From Morinoia aosen (taxonomy: Eukaryota; Arthropoda; Malacostraca; Amphipoda; Talitridae), in NCBI GenBank assembly GCA_030386875.1, contig CM059576.1, positions 61,937,581-62,001,580 on the forward strand: 64,000 nt of DNA, given 5' to 3'. Every line of letters starts with the position of its first letter. Position 1 is the first letter of the stretch. Below the pieces are notes generated by a model. The model had not been told where the DNA came from. It did not search any database and worked only from the letters and a program-made list of their open reading frames with translations. Shown one piece after another: positions 35,215 to 48,904 of this stretch. The position numbers were made by a program, and so were the translations under genes.

Positions 35215-36256
35215 TTTCCATGAAATCATTATGGACTATGTAAACTGAGGGGCTATGCATTTTATATATAAATGAAGGATTGCCAGAAAAATACAATTTG
35301 TTTTTCAAACTGATATCGATCAAAAATTAAATGAGATTAATGATTAATAATTCGCTAGCTGTGAAATGATGAACTGCGAGTTAAGAAAGGACTTGGATGC
35401 TTTTCTGCTACATAACTTTCATAAAGTTGCCGAAATGTGTATCAAAATATTTCTCATCCATCACAATGGTGGAAGAATCGAATAACTGCGAATAAATTTA
35501 TTGCATATCTCAGTTGAATTTCGCACTCTTCCTAACTCGCAAACGTCCACTAACATCCTTTTCAAACATCACTTGAAACCTTTTCCCTTCACCGAATTGA
35601 AGTTTCCTTAAAGAGTTAATCGTCTCACTTCAGCAAGTGTGGATCGTGTGCTTCAATTTTATTGAACGTGCTGCTTAACCATTCTATATTTATTAAAAGT
35701 TTAAATTAATTCAAGTATATCTCAGCTTTATCACTCATTTTAAACTGTATCTCAGAGACTGTAACATGACCGAAGGAGGAATACAGCAGCGTTGAATTCC
35801 ATTAATTTGTACTAACTTGTGACTGAATTCACTGAAGGATATTAAATTTGCCTTCTCACGCAACATTTATTATGTGCATAAGTACAATGACTAACAAAAA
35901 CTTTCCGAAGGATATTCAGTCGGTCATCCGCGAAGACTTTATCTTTAGGTTCAACAATGAATAATTTACAAATTCGCCAGACTTTGCAGGTGTGAGTAGA
36001 AGTCTTCACTGCCTAAACGGAACATTGACCTTGATGTTTGTTATGAGCGTCATGGTGGAGGTATTTATACCTCTATCGAGATTTAAAGATTTTTTCATAA
36101 TCTGAATTAAATAGAAACTGCAGATGATCAGCCTTTCTTTTCAAAGTTGAGTTTCAGTGTCGAAGTTAGGTATCGAACACCGTTGCACGACCCATACCAA
36201 ACAGTAAGAGGTGTCTTTTGGCTCTTCAATGTCGGCGCCGAGCTGGGGCAAGAATA
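35215..36256 (+). repeat. Array module T, copy 4
   Basis: Direct copy, followed at 36365 by a 1.44 kb insertion that the other copies lack. Confidence 0.8.
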
Positions 36257-36364
36257 ATAGTAATAAAAATGACGGTTATCTGTGGAATCAAGCGCGGAAT
36301 TGGAACAGTGTGGCATAACCCACTGGCTTATATCAAGATGCTCCTCACTACGCTCTACAGAGTA

Positions 36365-37804
36365 ATGAATGAGTCGGGTTTTTCTTCCGCTCACTCTTGC
36401 CTTATGGCCTTAAAGTTCATTTAATCCGCGTCAATCATGAAGTATATGATGATTTTTATTGAAGATACATCGGACAATACTATGTAATTCGGGTTATTTT
36501 CTGCCCGCTCCAAAGCTTAAGTGTCTTTCATTCATCTGCTGTTACTTTTCTGACAGCCTTATTCGGATGACGTTACGTTAAAGATTATAATAAAAGTAGC
36601 GTGTTTTCGCTGCCACCACGAGGTGTAATTCTATAACCTCGACTAAAATTAGATATGAAATAATCGTGCGTATTTTCTTAGGTAGCAATGGCGGAGGGCA
36701 GGCGCGTGTTTCAGGCGCTAGTTCACGAGAGAGATGAGAGAGAGGATATATACGAGGCCCAGGTTTTTTCATTTATTGATGGGAAGGCAAGTACGGATGG
36801 CAAGAGCACACGAGGTAAAAACAACATATAAAATGTCGGGGGACAATACGACAATCACCTCACGATCTTCCTTCGATCGATTTCTCACGACAACAGACTG
36901 TGTACAAACAGCCAACACACGAGCCAATGAAACACGAGCCCGAGGGGTGTTCTGCAATCACCCGACTTCGAGCCCTCAACGTTAACGTGGATATTTGAGC
37001 CAGCCGAATTTATAAGTTATAAAGCGGAAATGAGGGAGCCTCACTATCAGAGCACTGATCGCCGTTTAGTGTTAACTTTACTTTAACTATTCTCGGATCC
37101 CTTGAGTGCAGAACTCCTGACCTGTCTCTAGCTCACCGGCGACTAACTTTTCTAAGTACAATAAAAACCTTGGATCGTCTCACACTCAACCTTGACCACT
37201 CGGTTACGTCCGTTCTCAACGCTGGCCCGCCGACTAGTCCTCTCTGCTCGTCCGACATAATTCTCGCTTGGACAGCGCTCCCCCCTTCCCGAAGGGGGGG
37301 GTGGTCGCCACACGAGCTGGGTAACAAGGGGTGGCTAGGGTTCTGAGCCGCTTCTCCCCTACACAACCAGGGGTACGGCTGGGGGGAGAGGGGTCGGGTC
37401 TCATGGCCCCAGCCCTCCCTTTAGCCATGGCTAATTCAACGACTGATCCCACGCTCGGCTCCCCAGCTACACGATCGGGACAGGCACATTGTTTTTATAT
37501 TAAGGTCTGGATATTTTACTATCCCTGACCGATTCCCCCGACCGACGCTAATCAGCACCAGCGCTTCTCAGCGCTGTGTAACCGCGGCAGCCCAAGCGCA
37601 TCAACTTTATCGAATTTAATATGACCAGTGTTCCGTATGAGAACGTCCAGATCGTGCATTTCCCAAACCCAAGCATGACCGCGGGCATTAATTTTTATGA
37701 CCCGTGTATTAAGAGATCTCGTCTTAACATCAATTATATATTTTCGCTCGGCAACGCTAACGACAAAGATGGGATGAATCTGACTTCATACCCTGACTTT
37801 ATAC
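36365..37804 (+). mobile_element. 1,440-bp GC-rich insertion, possible LTR/leader fragment
   Basis: The array reads CTACAGAGTAAGTTGAAAT at 27226 and similarly at 47470. Here it is split after AGTA (36361-36364) and resumes with AGTA (37805-37808), a possible 4-bp duplication. The insert is GC-rich in its right half. It has TATAAAG at 37018, a TCAGAG-type start region about 30 bp on, and AATAAA at 37160, in the order expected of an LTR U3-R. It then has a G/C-run hairpin (CCCCTTCCCGAAGGGG near 37281) and an ORF cut at the right edge. No terminal repeats were found. Confidence 0.55.
37018..37024 (+). promoter_or_regulatory. TATA box candidate
   Basis: TATAAAG about 30 bp upstream of a CACTATCAGAG initiator-like stretch. 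AATAAA follows ~140 bp later. Consistent with an LTR-type promoter. Confidence 0.35.
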
Positions 37805-37809
37805 AGTAA
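37621..37809 (+). CDS. Unclassified ORF truncated at insertion edge
   Basis: Starts at the ATG at 37621 after a ~450-bp GC-rich leader. The 62 residues include NVQIVHFPNPSMTAG and NYIFSLGNANDKDG. Composition and codon use look protein-like and unlike the surrounding AT-rich ORFs. Its stop (TAA 37807-37809) is supplied by the array flank, so the frame was cut when the insertion formed. It could be the first codons of a gag-like or captured host gene. I do not recognise the family. Confidence 0.35.
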   Translation: MTSVPYENVQIVHFPNPSMTAGINFYDPCIKRSRLNINYIFSLGNANDKDGMNLTSYPDFIQ

Positions 37810-37859
37810 GTTGAAATAATGTAAGAGGAAAATTTCAAGAATATCCATTGTCAAATGAA

Positions 37860-38060
37860 AAAGCATTTGTTCAAATCATTTCTTGCATTTATTTTGCCCA
37901 CAACGCCATCCCTTCTTTAGTATAAATTATTACGAATTTCAACATCTTCAGAAGCGCTTGCAGACAAGTGGCGAGCAATATTCATACTTCAGGTATTGCT
38001 CGAATATGTTTCACAGAATATTTGCGCGTAAGCTATCAGTACTTAAGGCTTGGGTGTGAC
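37860..38060 (+). repeat. Arm module M1 (solo)
   Basis: Resumes the array after the 1.44 kb insertion; same as 27285-27480. Confidence 0.7.
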
Positions 38061-38166
38061 CAAAGTGTACTATTGCAGCTGAGGTAAAAAAAATTAGTAG
38101 CTAAATAGTGTATGATGGCCTAGGCTAAACTCTTCCAGGTGATGTACGGGGAGTGAGTGCGGTGTC

Positions 38167-38605
38167 CAGGGCAGTCGGAATTGGTACAATTCAACATACG
38201 TGGTACGATCTTCTTCATATGTCATTATGTTGTATATTTGGTACGATGGTAGGCTAAACCGCCCAATTTTGGTACGGCACAAGGATTTTAATTTCTAAAA
38301 AAGACAATATGCCCTACCAAGATTTCTTCGCCTTATTTTTGGCGGTTATAAAATTTTTCGTAGGAGAGGCAAATTAAACGGATCGTGATTGAGGATATCA
38401 GCAAATCTATAAGGTCCTCTTATGAAAATATATTTTGCTTTCCTCGCTTACATTTTACCACTCGTAGACAACTCAATTTAGAATTCCAAGCTGAGACATT
38501 CAGAATTCATACATTTCGAAATTCTATTGACACTGATATTATTATGAACAACTTCATTCAACGGGATTTGTTGATTTCAAATGACGTAAGCAAAATCGCA
38601 AAACG
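38167..38605 (+). mobile_element. hAT-C fragment
   Basis: Same left end and transposase-middle remnant as 27579-28020. The open stretch from 38385 reads on into Q because one base change removes the stop. Confidence 0.6.
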
Positions 38606-38825
38606 ACGTAAGTTTACGCGCAAGTTTTTGCCAGTGGCAGAACAGTGCAGAACTAAACGCAGTAAGGACACTACGCCAATTGTCAATATTCAATAGACAA
38701 GAAAGGAGAGCACGAACTGTTCGATATCTATAAGCGCAATAGAGGCAGGAGGACAAAAATTACGGGTTTGATTCGTACGTAACATTCTTTAACTACGTAA
38801 CTCCACAGCACGTGGCACTATCAGT
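38605..38825 (+). repeat. Module Q, direct copy
   Basis: Same hAT-C/Q junction as at 28015. Confidence 0.7.
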
Positions 38826-39249
38826 TCTGTAGTAGAAGTAAAATATTTTTCAAATCGAATATTTGGTAATTTGAAGGAATCAAATATAAGTTTTCATATA
38901 AACGGGAATTAACAGAATTAAACATTACTGGCAGTTGTTCCACACAACATATTTCGACTTGGGGTCACATTACCCTACATGGTCATTCACAAAGGTAAAA
39001 CGACGGAATTTAATCTAGTGCTTGTACCATGACAGGAACCAATCTTTCTCAGTATTTACATATGAGGCATCAGCCTTCCAAAAATATGAGATTAACCACG
39101 AAATCTCCGGAAATTTTTCGGTTAAATGTTATTTCTCGAGCTTACACCTTAAATACTGATGACTTGTCCTAAAAAATCTGAGCGGACATATTTGAGGCAT
39201 AACTGATGTAGTATGACTTTGTATTAAGAATCTGCACTAATTTCGGGAA

Positions 39250-39418
39250 AGGTTACAACTTATTGCTGTGCACAGAAATATGGCGTTGTGGGCGAAATAA
39301 AGGCGAGAAGTGACTTGAACATATGAATTGGGAAGCGTCGGTCGGAGATGCTGCACGGCGCGGGGTCAAGCAAGACAGAGCGAGACGAAGATCAGAGGCA
39401 GCGGGACCGGCGCAGAAT
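39250..39418 (+). mobile_element. Inverted-end element, left arm and GC-rich core only
   Basis: Same truncated form and same downstream junction as 28665-28833. Confidence 0.7.
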
Positions 39419-39994
39419 TGTTCTGTCAAAATTTCGAATGCTTACTATTGTGATAGAACTAAATGATTTCTCAAACACTGGTCACATTTTCAAGTTGAAT
39501 ACAAATTGTATGCCTGTTCAGTCCGATGCCTTTCATATTTCAAGTCCATGTAACTCTTCAACGAAGCAATTTTAGCTCACGATAATGAGTAAAAAGTGTT
39601 TATTTCAACGGTCACAGCCTGATGTTTAAAGTTTGGCCTGCAAAGTGCCAGTCACCCTTTATAGAAAGTACATTGTAATTTAGTAAACTTAACAAAATTT
39701 TCACACATACCGAAATGGATTCTCTTGCCTGCACAAGCCACTGACATGCTTGCACAAACCATCAGTTTATATCGTTATAAAGATGCTCTTCACTGCACTC
39801 CACAGAGTTATTTAAAACAATTATGAGACAATGTATATAAGAAAAATTTAAGCCGGGTGGAAAATTTTTTCACGACAGTGATAGCAAATCATGGAATACA
39901 CAGAAAGTTATATATATAATTGCTATCAAACCAATGTAAATGAAAATATTTAGAAATAAGCATTGTGAAATGAAAAGGTATTTGCTCAAGTCAC

Positions 39995-40190
39995 ATACAT
40001 AAGTTCAAGTCACTTCTGGCCTTTATTTTGCCTTCAATGCCATACTATTCCAGCACAACTTCGAGTTTCAACATTTCCCGAAACGTCACGGAGGGGTGGC
40101 AGCAAATATTTCTGCATCAGTTATCCATTCAATATATCGGATCGCTTATTATGCGTAAGTTATCAGAGTTCGAGGAATGGAGGTTGACCA
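39995..40190 (+). repeat. Arm module M1 (solo)
   Basis: Same as 29410-29610. Confidence 0.7.
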
Positions 40191-40318
40191 ATGTTGTATA
40201 GGCTAACTTGAAATTAAGATTTCCTCCAAATTACTATTATCAATTTAGGCGAAGGAGTATCCTGCTCATTGGCTATTATAGTGAAAATGCTTATATCGAA
40301 AGGAAATAATGTTGTTCA

Positions 40319-40835
40319 TTGCCTTACCAAGATTTCTTCGCTTTTTTTTTGGCGGTTATAAAATATTTCATATTAGAGGCAAAATTAAACGGATCATGTT
40401 TGAGGATATCGGCAAATATACAAGATCCTCTTATATAAATATACTTGGTTTTCTTCGCTTACATTTTACCACTCGTAGACATCTCAATTTAGAATTCCAA
40501 GTTGAGACGTTCAGAATTCATACATTTTGAAATTCTATTTAAACTAAAATGAAATTTTTATGAACAACTTCATTAAAAGTGATCTGTTGATTTCAAATGA
40601 CGTAAGCAAAATAGCAAACTGACGTAAGTTTACTCGCAAGTTCTTGGCAGTGCTGAACTGAACGCTGTAAGGACACTACGCCAATTATTGTCAATATTCA
40701 GTAGACAAGAAAGGAGCTCAAGATCTGTTCGACATCTATGCGCAATAGAAGCAGGAGTACTAAAATTACGGGTTTGAATCGTACGTTGGCGACGTAATAT
40801 TCTTAAACTACATAACACCTACACAGCATTTGGCA
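40319..40835 (+). repeat. hAT-C middle + module Q, junction copy
   Basis: At about 40318 the array jumps from the sequence matching 30.3 kb to CTTACCAAGATTTCTTCGC, matching 16514 onward. This is a recombination breakpoint inside the duplication. The ORF 40309-40530 spans it and is chimeric. Confidence 0.7.
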
Positions 40836-41149
40836 CTTTACTGGCAGTTGTTCCACATTACATATCGCGACTTATGCGACCCATTACCTAACAAAGTAAT
40901 GCACAAAATAGTTATAAAACGGCGGAGCTTAATCTAGGACTTGATCCATGACAGGGTACAAGCTTGTTCATAACTGCTTATGAGGCTTTCGCTCTCCAAA
41001 ACGTTAAGAAAATTTCTCTTTACTTTCCTAGTCGCTGTTAACGTACGATAATTGCTGAGCCCATTTTTCAAGTACTGATACATATCCTAATTCATTAGTA
41101 CGGGCATATTTGAGGCATAACTAATGTAGTAGGATTTTTTATCATGAAT

Positions 41150-41470
41150 CTTCACTATCTTCGGGAGAGGTTACAACTCATTAATGTTGAGCAGAAGTAC
41201 GGCGTTGTGGACCAAATAAAGGCGAGAAGAGGCTTGAACATACATGTATGTATTGTGAAGCGTCGGTCGGAGATGCTGCACGGCGCGGGGTCAAGCAAGA
41301 CAGAGCGAGACGAAGATCAGAGGCAGCGGGACGGGCGCAGGAGCGGCCTAGGCTTCCGGTAATGAAGTTCACTCGAATCCGCATTTGCACCTCACAATTT
41401 AACGAGGATAATGGCTCAAGACTTGAGAAACCGATTTGTAGAGCGTCCTGGGCGAGCCACGAGCACTATC
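41150..41470 (+). mobile_element. Inverted-end element, left part uninterrupted
   Basis: Counterpart of 17345-18450 without the 778-bp insertion, giving its empty site at about 41353-41358. Confidence 0.75.
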
Positions 41471-41779
41471 AGTTGAAATAGAAGCTATAAATTTAGCAAT
41501 AATATTAATTTCATATTCTATATATATAAATAAATTTCAAGAGTCTTAATGAATTATATCGTAGGTATTATGATAAAAAATGTACATAGAATTTTACTAT
41601 AAAATACATATTTACTATTGTTACGAACATTGAAGGTACAATTATTAGTTACACTTGGAAGAATAGGAATTGTCTGAATTTTTTTAATTGTATATGTCCA
41701 ATACGTCTATTCTTAGGGAATTTCTCGCGGAAGATAAAGAGCAGAACCATCGTAAAAATATACATTTTTTGTTTCTTTT

Positions 41780-41936
41780 TCAGGCAAACGTTTCGGAATA
41801 TTAAAATTCCATCTTCAGTGGAAAAACATACTAAGAGGTTAAAAAAATGTCGAAGTTCTTTCTATTCTTTTTTTCCCCTTTTTGTGTGTTTTTTCAGCAC
41901 TGAAGATGGAATTTTAACATTTCGAAAAGTTTGCCT
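41780..41936. other. Inverted pair of CTGAAGA...GAAA motifs, second unit
   Basis: Same pair as 21741-21898: minus motif 41780-41819 and plus motif 41899-41936. Confidence 0.4.
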
Positions 41937-43072
41937 AAAAAGAAACGAATAAAAAAATGTCATTTTTACGTTGGTTCTTCTTTTTATCATTTTTAAATTG
42001 ATGAGCAGCAAAGTCAGTGTTCTCCAATGTTCATGCCCAAGAATAAACATTGCAAAATCATGAGTACCACAGATTAAAATATTCCGAGTATTTGATAAAT
42101 GCTGTGAAAACGGCATCGACATCCCTGGCAACCTATCGAGCAGACGCTCCTATTTCAAAGTTTAATGAATATGCATGCCAATTGACGGCTGGACACATTT
42201 TTCATCGGTACATGAATGACCAACGCAAATTGATTGATTTCTTGAAGACATTGAAAATAATTTTTATTTTTAAGCGATGTACATGTAACACATCTATTCA
42301 GATACATCGATTTCTCAAACGAAATAGTGCATTTCAAATTACAATACTCAAATAATTATCATTTGTTCTTCAACTAATTAGTGTTTTAGGAAATTTATTT
42401 TCTATTAAAATAATTTTTATTTTAAAATCATGAAATTTCTCCACAAAATACACCATAGCTTTATTTCAACCATCCACAAGCAAAAGTAAAACATGAATGT
42501 AATAAACATTCCCAGGCACCTATACGTATTTCAGAGGAACATTTATTATAAAAATCTAAAAATCTGGTATAAAAAATCTGGTTAAGTTTGTAAGTGAGTT
42601 GGACGGGTAGTTTGTCGATTACGTGCCATGCAGCGGTCCTGTTCATAACTTCTAATTCCGTATTTTTTGTGGTTGAACAAGTGAGAAATTCTAATAGAAA
42701 ATCCGAGCATACACCAGATGAGCTTGAGCTCAGAGCCAGAGCTTACATACAATAGTTACCCCCAAAATAATTGCAATTCAGATTTTAGAAGTATTTATTG
42801 AACGAGTTAATTTTACCGTTAGAATTAGAACGTTATCATGAAACTTACCTAAAATAAAAAAGTATTATTAAAAAGATAAGCAGTTGGTATATGAAACGTA
42901 AGTTTGGTTATGGTAATATTTGAGTAATACCACACCTTGGGGCTTGATTATTATTTTCTAAAGCTAAATAAATTACTAAATTTATTGTCTACGGCAAATT
43001 TTTTACATTGATAGTGTTCGTGATACGAACACGGTATATGACACGTACAAGATAAAAGGAAAAAGTTTTTTT

Positions 43073-43690
43073 TCAGAATCAAGCCTAATGAATGTTATCT
43101 TGTACATAGGTTTTTCAAATGCCGGTTTGCATAACGACGCTCTGACGGTTACTCCCGGTCAATCCGGCACCCATGTTCGACGCTAGGGTAAAGGGGGAAT
43201 TGTGACTGAGTTCTACCTTTTACCAACGGGGAGAATCACCGGGTGGCATTGCCGGGATTCGAACTGCCGACACCTTCCCGTGACGAGCGCGCGTCCTTAA
43301 CCCCTCGGCCAGGAAGACACGAGACACGCACTGGAAACGGGACACAAACCGGACATGTGACATGCAAAGGACACACTACGGATCTGTTTCTCGAGGGTTG
43401 AGCCATTATTTTTGTTAAATTCTCTGGTGCAAATTTGCACTTGCGGTTGCGAGTGAACTTTACTAGCGGAAGCCAAGGCCTCTCTTGCGCCCGTCCCGCT
43501 GCCTCTGATCTTCGTCTCGCTTTGTCTTGCTTGACCCCGCGCCGTGCAGCATCTCCAACCGACGCTTCCCACTACATATGTTCGAGTCACTTCTCGCCTT
43601 CACTTTACCTGCAACCCTATTCTTGTTTAATACTATAGCGAGTTTCAACATTTCCCGGAACGCCATCTGACGGGTGCAAGCAAATATTTC
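43073..43690 (-). mobile_element. SINE + inverted-end element, second-unit copy
   Basis: Nearly identical to 23035-23650, including the tRNA head at about 43228-43315 and the core at 43490-43570. Confidence 0.75.
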
Positions 43691-44634
43691 TACATGAGTT
43701 ATCCCCTTAATGTGCTCGATTGAGAATCAAGTGTTAGTTATTAGTTTTTGAGGAATGGATGTTGGCTGATTTCATTACGAATAAGGTCGAAATTATTTGT
43801 TTTAAGAAAAAAATTTTTGGAGAAGGCTTGTGACTTTTTATTACATGGTTTAAATAATGTGCAAATAATATCGTTAAATTCAAGTCGAGTGGGAAAGTTT
43901 TATGTAATCGCAACAATTCGACAAGACGTCTAAGTGTAAGAACAAACTAAGTTGTTTTCTGAATCAGACGGTTATCACTCCGGCCACAACATGTGCCACC
44001 GGTGGCCTCATAATGCTTCTGACTGACCAGCAGTCGATCTCAATTTTTAAAAATATATTAGTAAAGTTACATGAGGGTATGATCTAGATCATGAGTGCTA
44101 CTTTGATAATTGATCATTACAGTTGATTTTCCTTTTGAATTGAGTATTGACCTTCAGTTTTACCACTTGCGGACAAAGTGTTCAGGTAAATAATAGGTAC
44201 CTGGTAAAAGCTAACACAGGGTAGTCACACAGGGTAGTCCAAAAGTAACAAGGCAACGGATAATAACATTTATTACGAGACACCGTATACATACACGTAT
44301 ATTTAGTGCAAACATAACTAAAACATTAACAATTGTGAACAATAATACATAATCCCTTAAATTTTATCAACGCTGGTCCTCAAACTGTCTTCCATTATAA
44401 ATTACATAGCTTTGAAGTCTTGCTCATGTGCTTCGACGTACATTTTTTTACCGTTAATATATGGACAAAATTGTCAATAACATGGCGCAGATGAGATAGT
44501 TAAAATGACCAAATTTTAAAGATATATTTGATACACTACCCTATTCCACATACTGTCCACTTCCTTATGGACCACCCTGTAAATCATTTCCACTACAGAA
44601 CTGTTAGTGCTCCGTGCTGTCCAGGAGTTAATTA

Positions 44635-44905
44635 AAGGAATGTTACGGCGTCAACGTACGAATCAAACCCGTAATTTTCGTCTCTTGCCTCCTTTACCGT
44701 ATATGTTGAACCAATCATGCACTCCTTTCTTGTCTATTGAATATTGACAATTGGCGTAGTGTCCTCACTGTGTTCAGTTCTGCACTGTCCTGCCACTGGC
44801 AAGAACCTGCGAGTAAACTCGCAATAATAATCTCACTCATGTGAGAGATTTTATTGACAAGAACTTTCTCACCTAAGCAATGTTGACGCTCTTCTTGCAA
44901 CCTCT
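44635..44905 (-). repeat. Module Q, inverted copy
   Basis: Second-unit counterpart of 24595-24865. It differs at a cluster of bases near 44820 where GCAATAATAATC replaces the first-unit sequence. Confidence 0.75.
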
Positions 44906-46309
44906 CACAGGTAACTTTATTGGCATAAGTTGTTGAACAAAACTTCATGTAATGTTTATGAACGTCCCTTACAATAATTGCAGTGAAATCTTTTTTTATG
45001 ATATGTTTGTACTGATGAAATGATTGTGTCGAAATTTCGAAAGCTCACTATTGTGAATGAAGTGAGTGATTTTTCGAGCATTGAACACATATAATATACA
45101 AATTGCTGCAAAACAGATGGGTTTAAATCAGAAAGAATTAGTATCAGAAAATATGAATTTCTGATATAATTTCATGTTTTTCATGGTCAAAATATATACG
45201 GCTATGTATGGTGTTGTGCTGTTTCTTGTCATAATAGAAAATCCTTTCCTAAATTTTGTTCGTCATTTCCTTTCACTGCCAAAGTGCGAATTTTTCTCTG
45301 CTACGTTTCAAATTTCAGGTCCTTGTAACTCTTTAACGAAGCATTTTCAACTAACGATAATTGATTAAAAAGTGTTTGCATCAACGGTCGCCACCTTATG
45401 TTAAAGTTTGTCCGAAAAAAGGCCACTCACCCTACGAAGAAAGTACAGTGCAATTTGGCTAACTAAACAAAAGTTTCCGAAACATGTAGAAATCGATTAT
45501 CTTGGTCGCTGACACTCAACTTTGATACACAGACTACGATAAATTTTATTGATGGCTCCATATTACAATTGCTCATACCTACAATTACAAGAAAAAATAA
45601 ATGGAAAACCGACTGGTATATATATACTCTAGTGGAGAATTAAAGTCATGCGTGTGTAATGTCTGTTCCTAAATCCCAGATATGTAACTGAAATGCACGG
45701 GTAGCGTGTTCATTACGTGCTCTGCAGCGGTACTGCTCATAATGACTCCTCAACACTTTTGTGTGACTGAAAATATCAGAAATTAAAATGAAAAATTTGT
45801 GTACGGACCAGGTGAAATTGAAATCGATTCATTGCTTACGTACAGTAGTTACTCAAAATAATTTAAATTTTAAGCTAATCAGTATATATTAAATGGGTCA
45901 AAATTACATACATTGTCGTACAATCAGAGTACTTGCAATAGAAACTTCCACACAAGCATCAGATGTGCGAAGCACATTTTTTTACAGTTCCCTATCTGTC
46001 CTTTTCCGTTTTTACTGTTCTCTTTCCCACACACTCTGAGTCTCTCTTTCCGTATTTCCTACAAGCATTGTTCGTTCGTGTTGTAACATTTCTACCAGCC
46101 TGATTAGAGTATTTCAGTCCCCAATTGGGGTTGCGAATTTATATTTCCAGTACACGTACGATGAGCAACGTGAGGTGTACCATGGTTGCGGCCGGACAGG
46201 GAGGATGTGTGCAGTAGCACCTCGGGCAAACAGTCTGGCAAATAGGGCAAAAAAGTTATCCAAGTCTCTATTCGGCCTTGTCTCCGGCCAACGAAATATT
46301 TAGTGAGAT

Positions 46310-47368
46310 ATCCTTTTTTGAAAGTTTTGATGAAATCATTATGAACTATGTGAACTGAGGGAGTATTAATTTCAATTTCAAATCAAGGATTAGCAGAAAA
46401 ATATAATTTTTTTTTAAACAAATATCGATTAAAAATTAAATGAGATCAATCATTAATGATTCGCTCGCTGTGACACGAAGAACTGCGATTTAAGAAAGGA
46501 CTTGGATGCGCTTTCTGCTACATAACTTTCATGAAGTTGCCGAAATGTGTATCAAAATATTTCTCGTCCATCACGCTGGTGGAAGAAACGAATAACTGCG
46601 AATAAATTGATTGCATATCTCAGTTGAATTTCGCACTCTTCCTTACTCGCAAACGTCGACTAACATCCTTTTCGGAGATCATTTAAAACCTTTTTCCTTC
46701 ACCGAATTGAAGTTTCCTTAAAGAGTAAATCGTCTCACTTCAGCAAGTGTGGATCGTGTGCTTCAATTTTATTGAGCGTGCTGCTCAATCATTCTATATT
46801 TATTAAAAGTTTAAATTAATTCAAGTATATCTTAGCTTTATCACTCATTTTGAACTGTATCTCAGAGACTGTAACATGACCGTAGGAGGAATACAGCAGC
46901 GTTGAATTCCATTTATTTGTATTAAGTTGTGACTGAATTCACTCAAGGATATTAAATTTGCCTTCTCACGCAACATTTATTATGTGCATTAAGTACAATG
47001 ACTAACAAAAACTTTCCGAAGGATATTCAGTCGGTCATCCGCGAAGACTTTATCTTTAGGTTCAACAATGAATAATTTACAAATTCGCCAGACTTTACAG
47101 GTGTGAGTAGAAGTCTTCACTGCCTAAACGGAACATTGATGTTGATGTTCGTTATGAGGGTCAAGGTGGAGGTATTTATACCTCTATCGAGATGTAAAGA
47201 TTTTTTCATAATCTGAATGAAATAGAAACTACAGATGATCAGCCTATTTTTTCAAAGTTGAGTTTCAGTGTCGAAGTAAGGTATCGAACACCATTGCACG
47301 ACCCATACCAAACAGCAAGAGGTGTCTATTGGCTCTTCAATGTCGGCGCCGAGCTGGGGCAAGAATAA
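46310..47368 (+). repeat. Array module T, copy 5
   Basis: Second-unit counterpart of copy 3. Confidence 0.8.
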
Positions 47369-47534
47369 TAGTAATAAAAATTACGGTTATCTGTGGAATC
47401 AAGCGCGGAATCGGAACAGTGTGGCATAACCCACTGGCTAATATCAAGATGCTCCTCACTACGCTCTAAGGAGTAAGTTGAAATAATGTAAGAGGGAAAT
47501 TTCAAGAATATCCATTGTCAAATGAAAAAGCATT

Positions 47535-48485
47535 TGTTCAAGTCATTTCTTGCATTTATTTTGCCCACAACGCTATCCCTTCTTTAGTACAAATTATTAC
47601 GAATTTCAACATCTTCAGAAGCGCTTCCAGACAAGTGGCGAGCAATATTTATACATCAGGTATTCCTCGAATATGTTTCACAGAATATTTGCGCGTAAGC
47701 TATCAGTACTTAAAGGCATGGGTGTGACCAAAGTGTACTATAGCGGCTGAGGTAAAAAAAATTAGTAGCTAAATAGTGTATGATGGCCTAGGCTAAACTC
47801 TTCCAGGTGATGTACGGGGAGTGAGTCCAGGGCAGTCGGAATTGGTACAATTCAACATATGTGGTACGATTTTCTTCATATGTCATTATGTTGTATATTT
47901 GGTACGATGGTAGGCTAACCGCCCAATTTTGGTACGGTTCAAGGATTTTAATTTCTAAAAAAGAAAATATGCCCTACCAAGATTTCTTCGCCTTATTTTT
48001 GGCGGTTATAAAATTTTTCGTAGGAGAGGCAAATTAAACGAATCGTGTTTGAGGATATCAGCAAATCTATAAGATCCTCTTATGAAAATATATTTCGCTT
48101 TCCTCGCTTACATTTTACCACTCGTAGACAACTCAATTTAGAATTCCAAGCTGAGACATTTAGAATTCATACATTTCGAAATTCTATTGACACTGAAATT
48201 ATTATGAACAACTTCATTCAAAGGGATTTGTTGAATTCAAATGACGTAAGCAAAATCGCAAAATGACGTAAGTTTACTCGCAAGTTCTTGCCAGTGGCAG
48301 AACAGTGCAGAACTGAACGCAGTAAGGACACTACGCCAATTGTCAATATTCAATAGACAAGAAAGGAGCGCACGAACTGTTCGATATCTATAAGCGCAAT
48401 AGAGGCAGGAGGACTAAAATTACTTGTTTGATTCGTACGTAACATTCTTTAACTACGTAACTCCACAGCACGTGGCACTATCATT
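47535..48485 (+). repeat. M1 + hAT-C fragment + Q, second unit
   Basis: M1 at 47535-47740, hAT-C left end CAGGGCAGTCGG at 47828, transposase-middle remnant 48045-48266, Q 48265-48485. Near-identical to 27285-28235. Confidence 0.75.
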
Positions 48486-48904
48486 TCTGTAGTAGAAGTT
48501 AAATATTTTTCAAATCGAATATTTGCAAATTTTAAAGTAAATAAATTTAATTTTTCATATAAACGGGAATTCACAGAATTAAACATTACTGACAGTTGTT
48601 CCACACAACATATCTCGAATTGGCGATGCATTACCTTACTTAGTCATTCACAAAGGCAAAACGACGGAAGTTAATCAAGTATTTGTACCATGACAGGAAC
48701 CAATCTCTTTCAGCTTTAACAAATAAGGCATCAGCCTAGCAATAATATGAGGTTAACCACGAATTTTTGGAAAGTTTCTGGTAGAACGATATTTCTTGAG
48801 CTCACACCTTAAATACTGATAACTTGTCCTAAAAAATCCGAGCGAACATATTTGAGGCATAACTTATGTAGTATGACTTTGTATCAAGAATCTGCACTAA
48901 TTTC

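Larger units (their letters stand above)
21580..41613. repeat. ~20 kb tandem duplication, first unit
   Basis: Matches 41614-52860 collinearly with an offset of 20,038-20,255 bp. The shift is caused by small indels, notably ~25 bp and ~190 bp missing near 25.65 and 25.78 kb in this unit. The stretch 21.6-24.6 kb is almost identical to its partner. The 29.7-32 kb part is clearly more diverged. The end of this unit (40319-41613) also matches 16514-18590. Confidence 0.9.
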
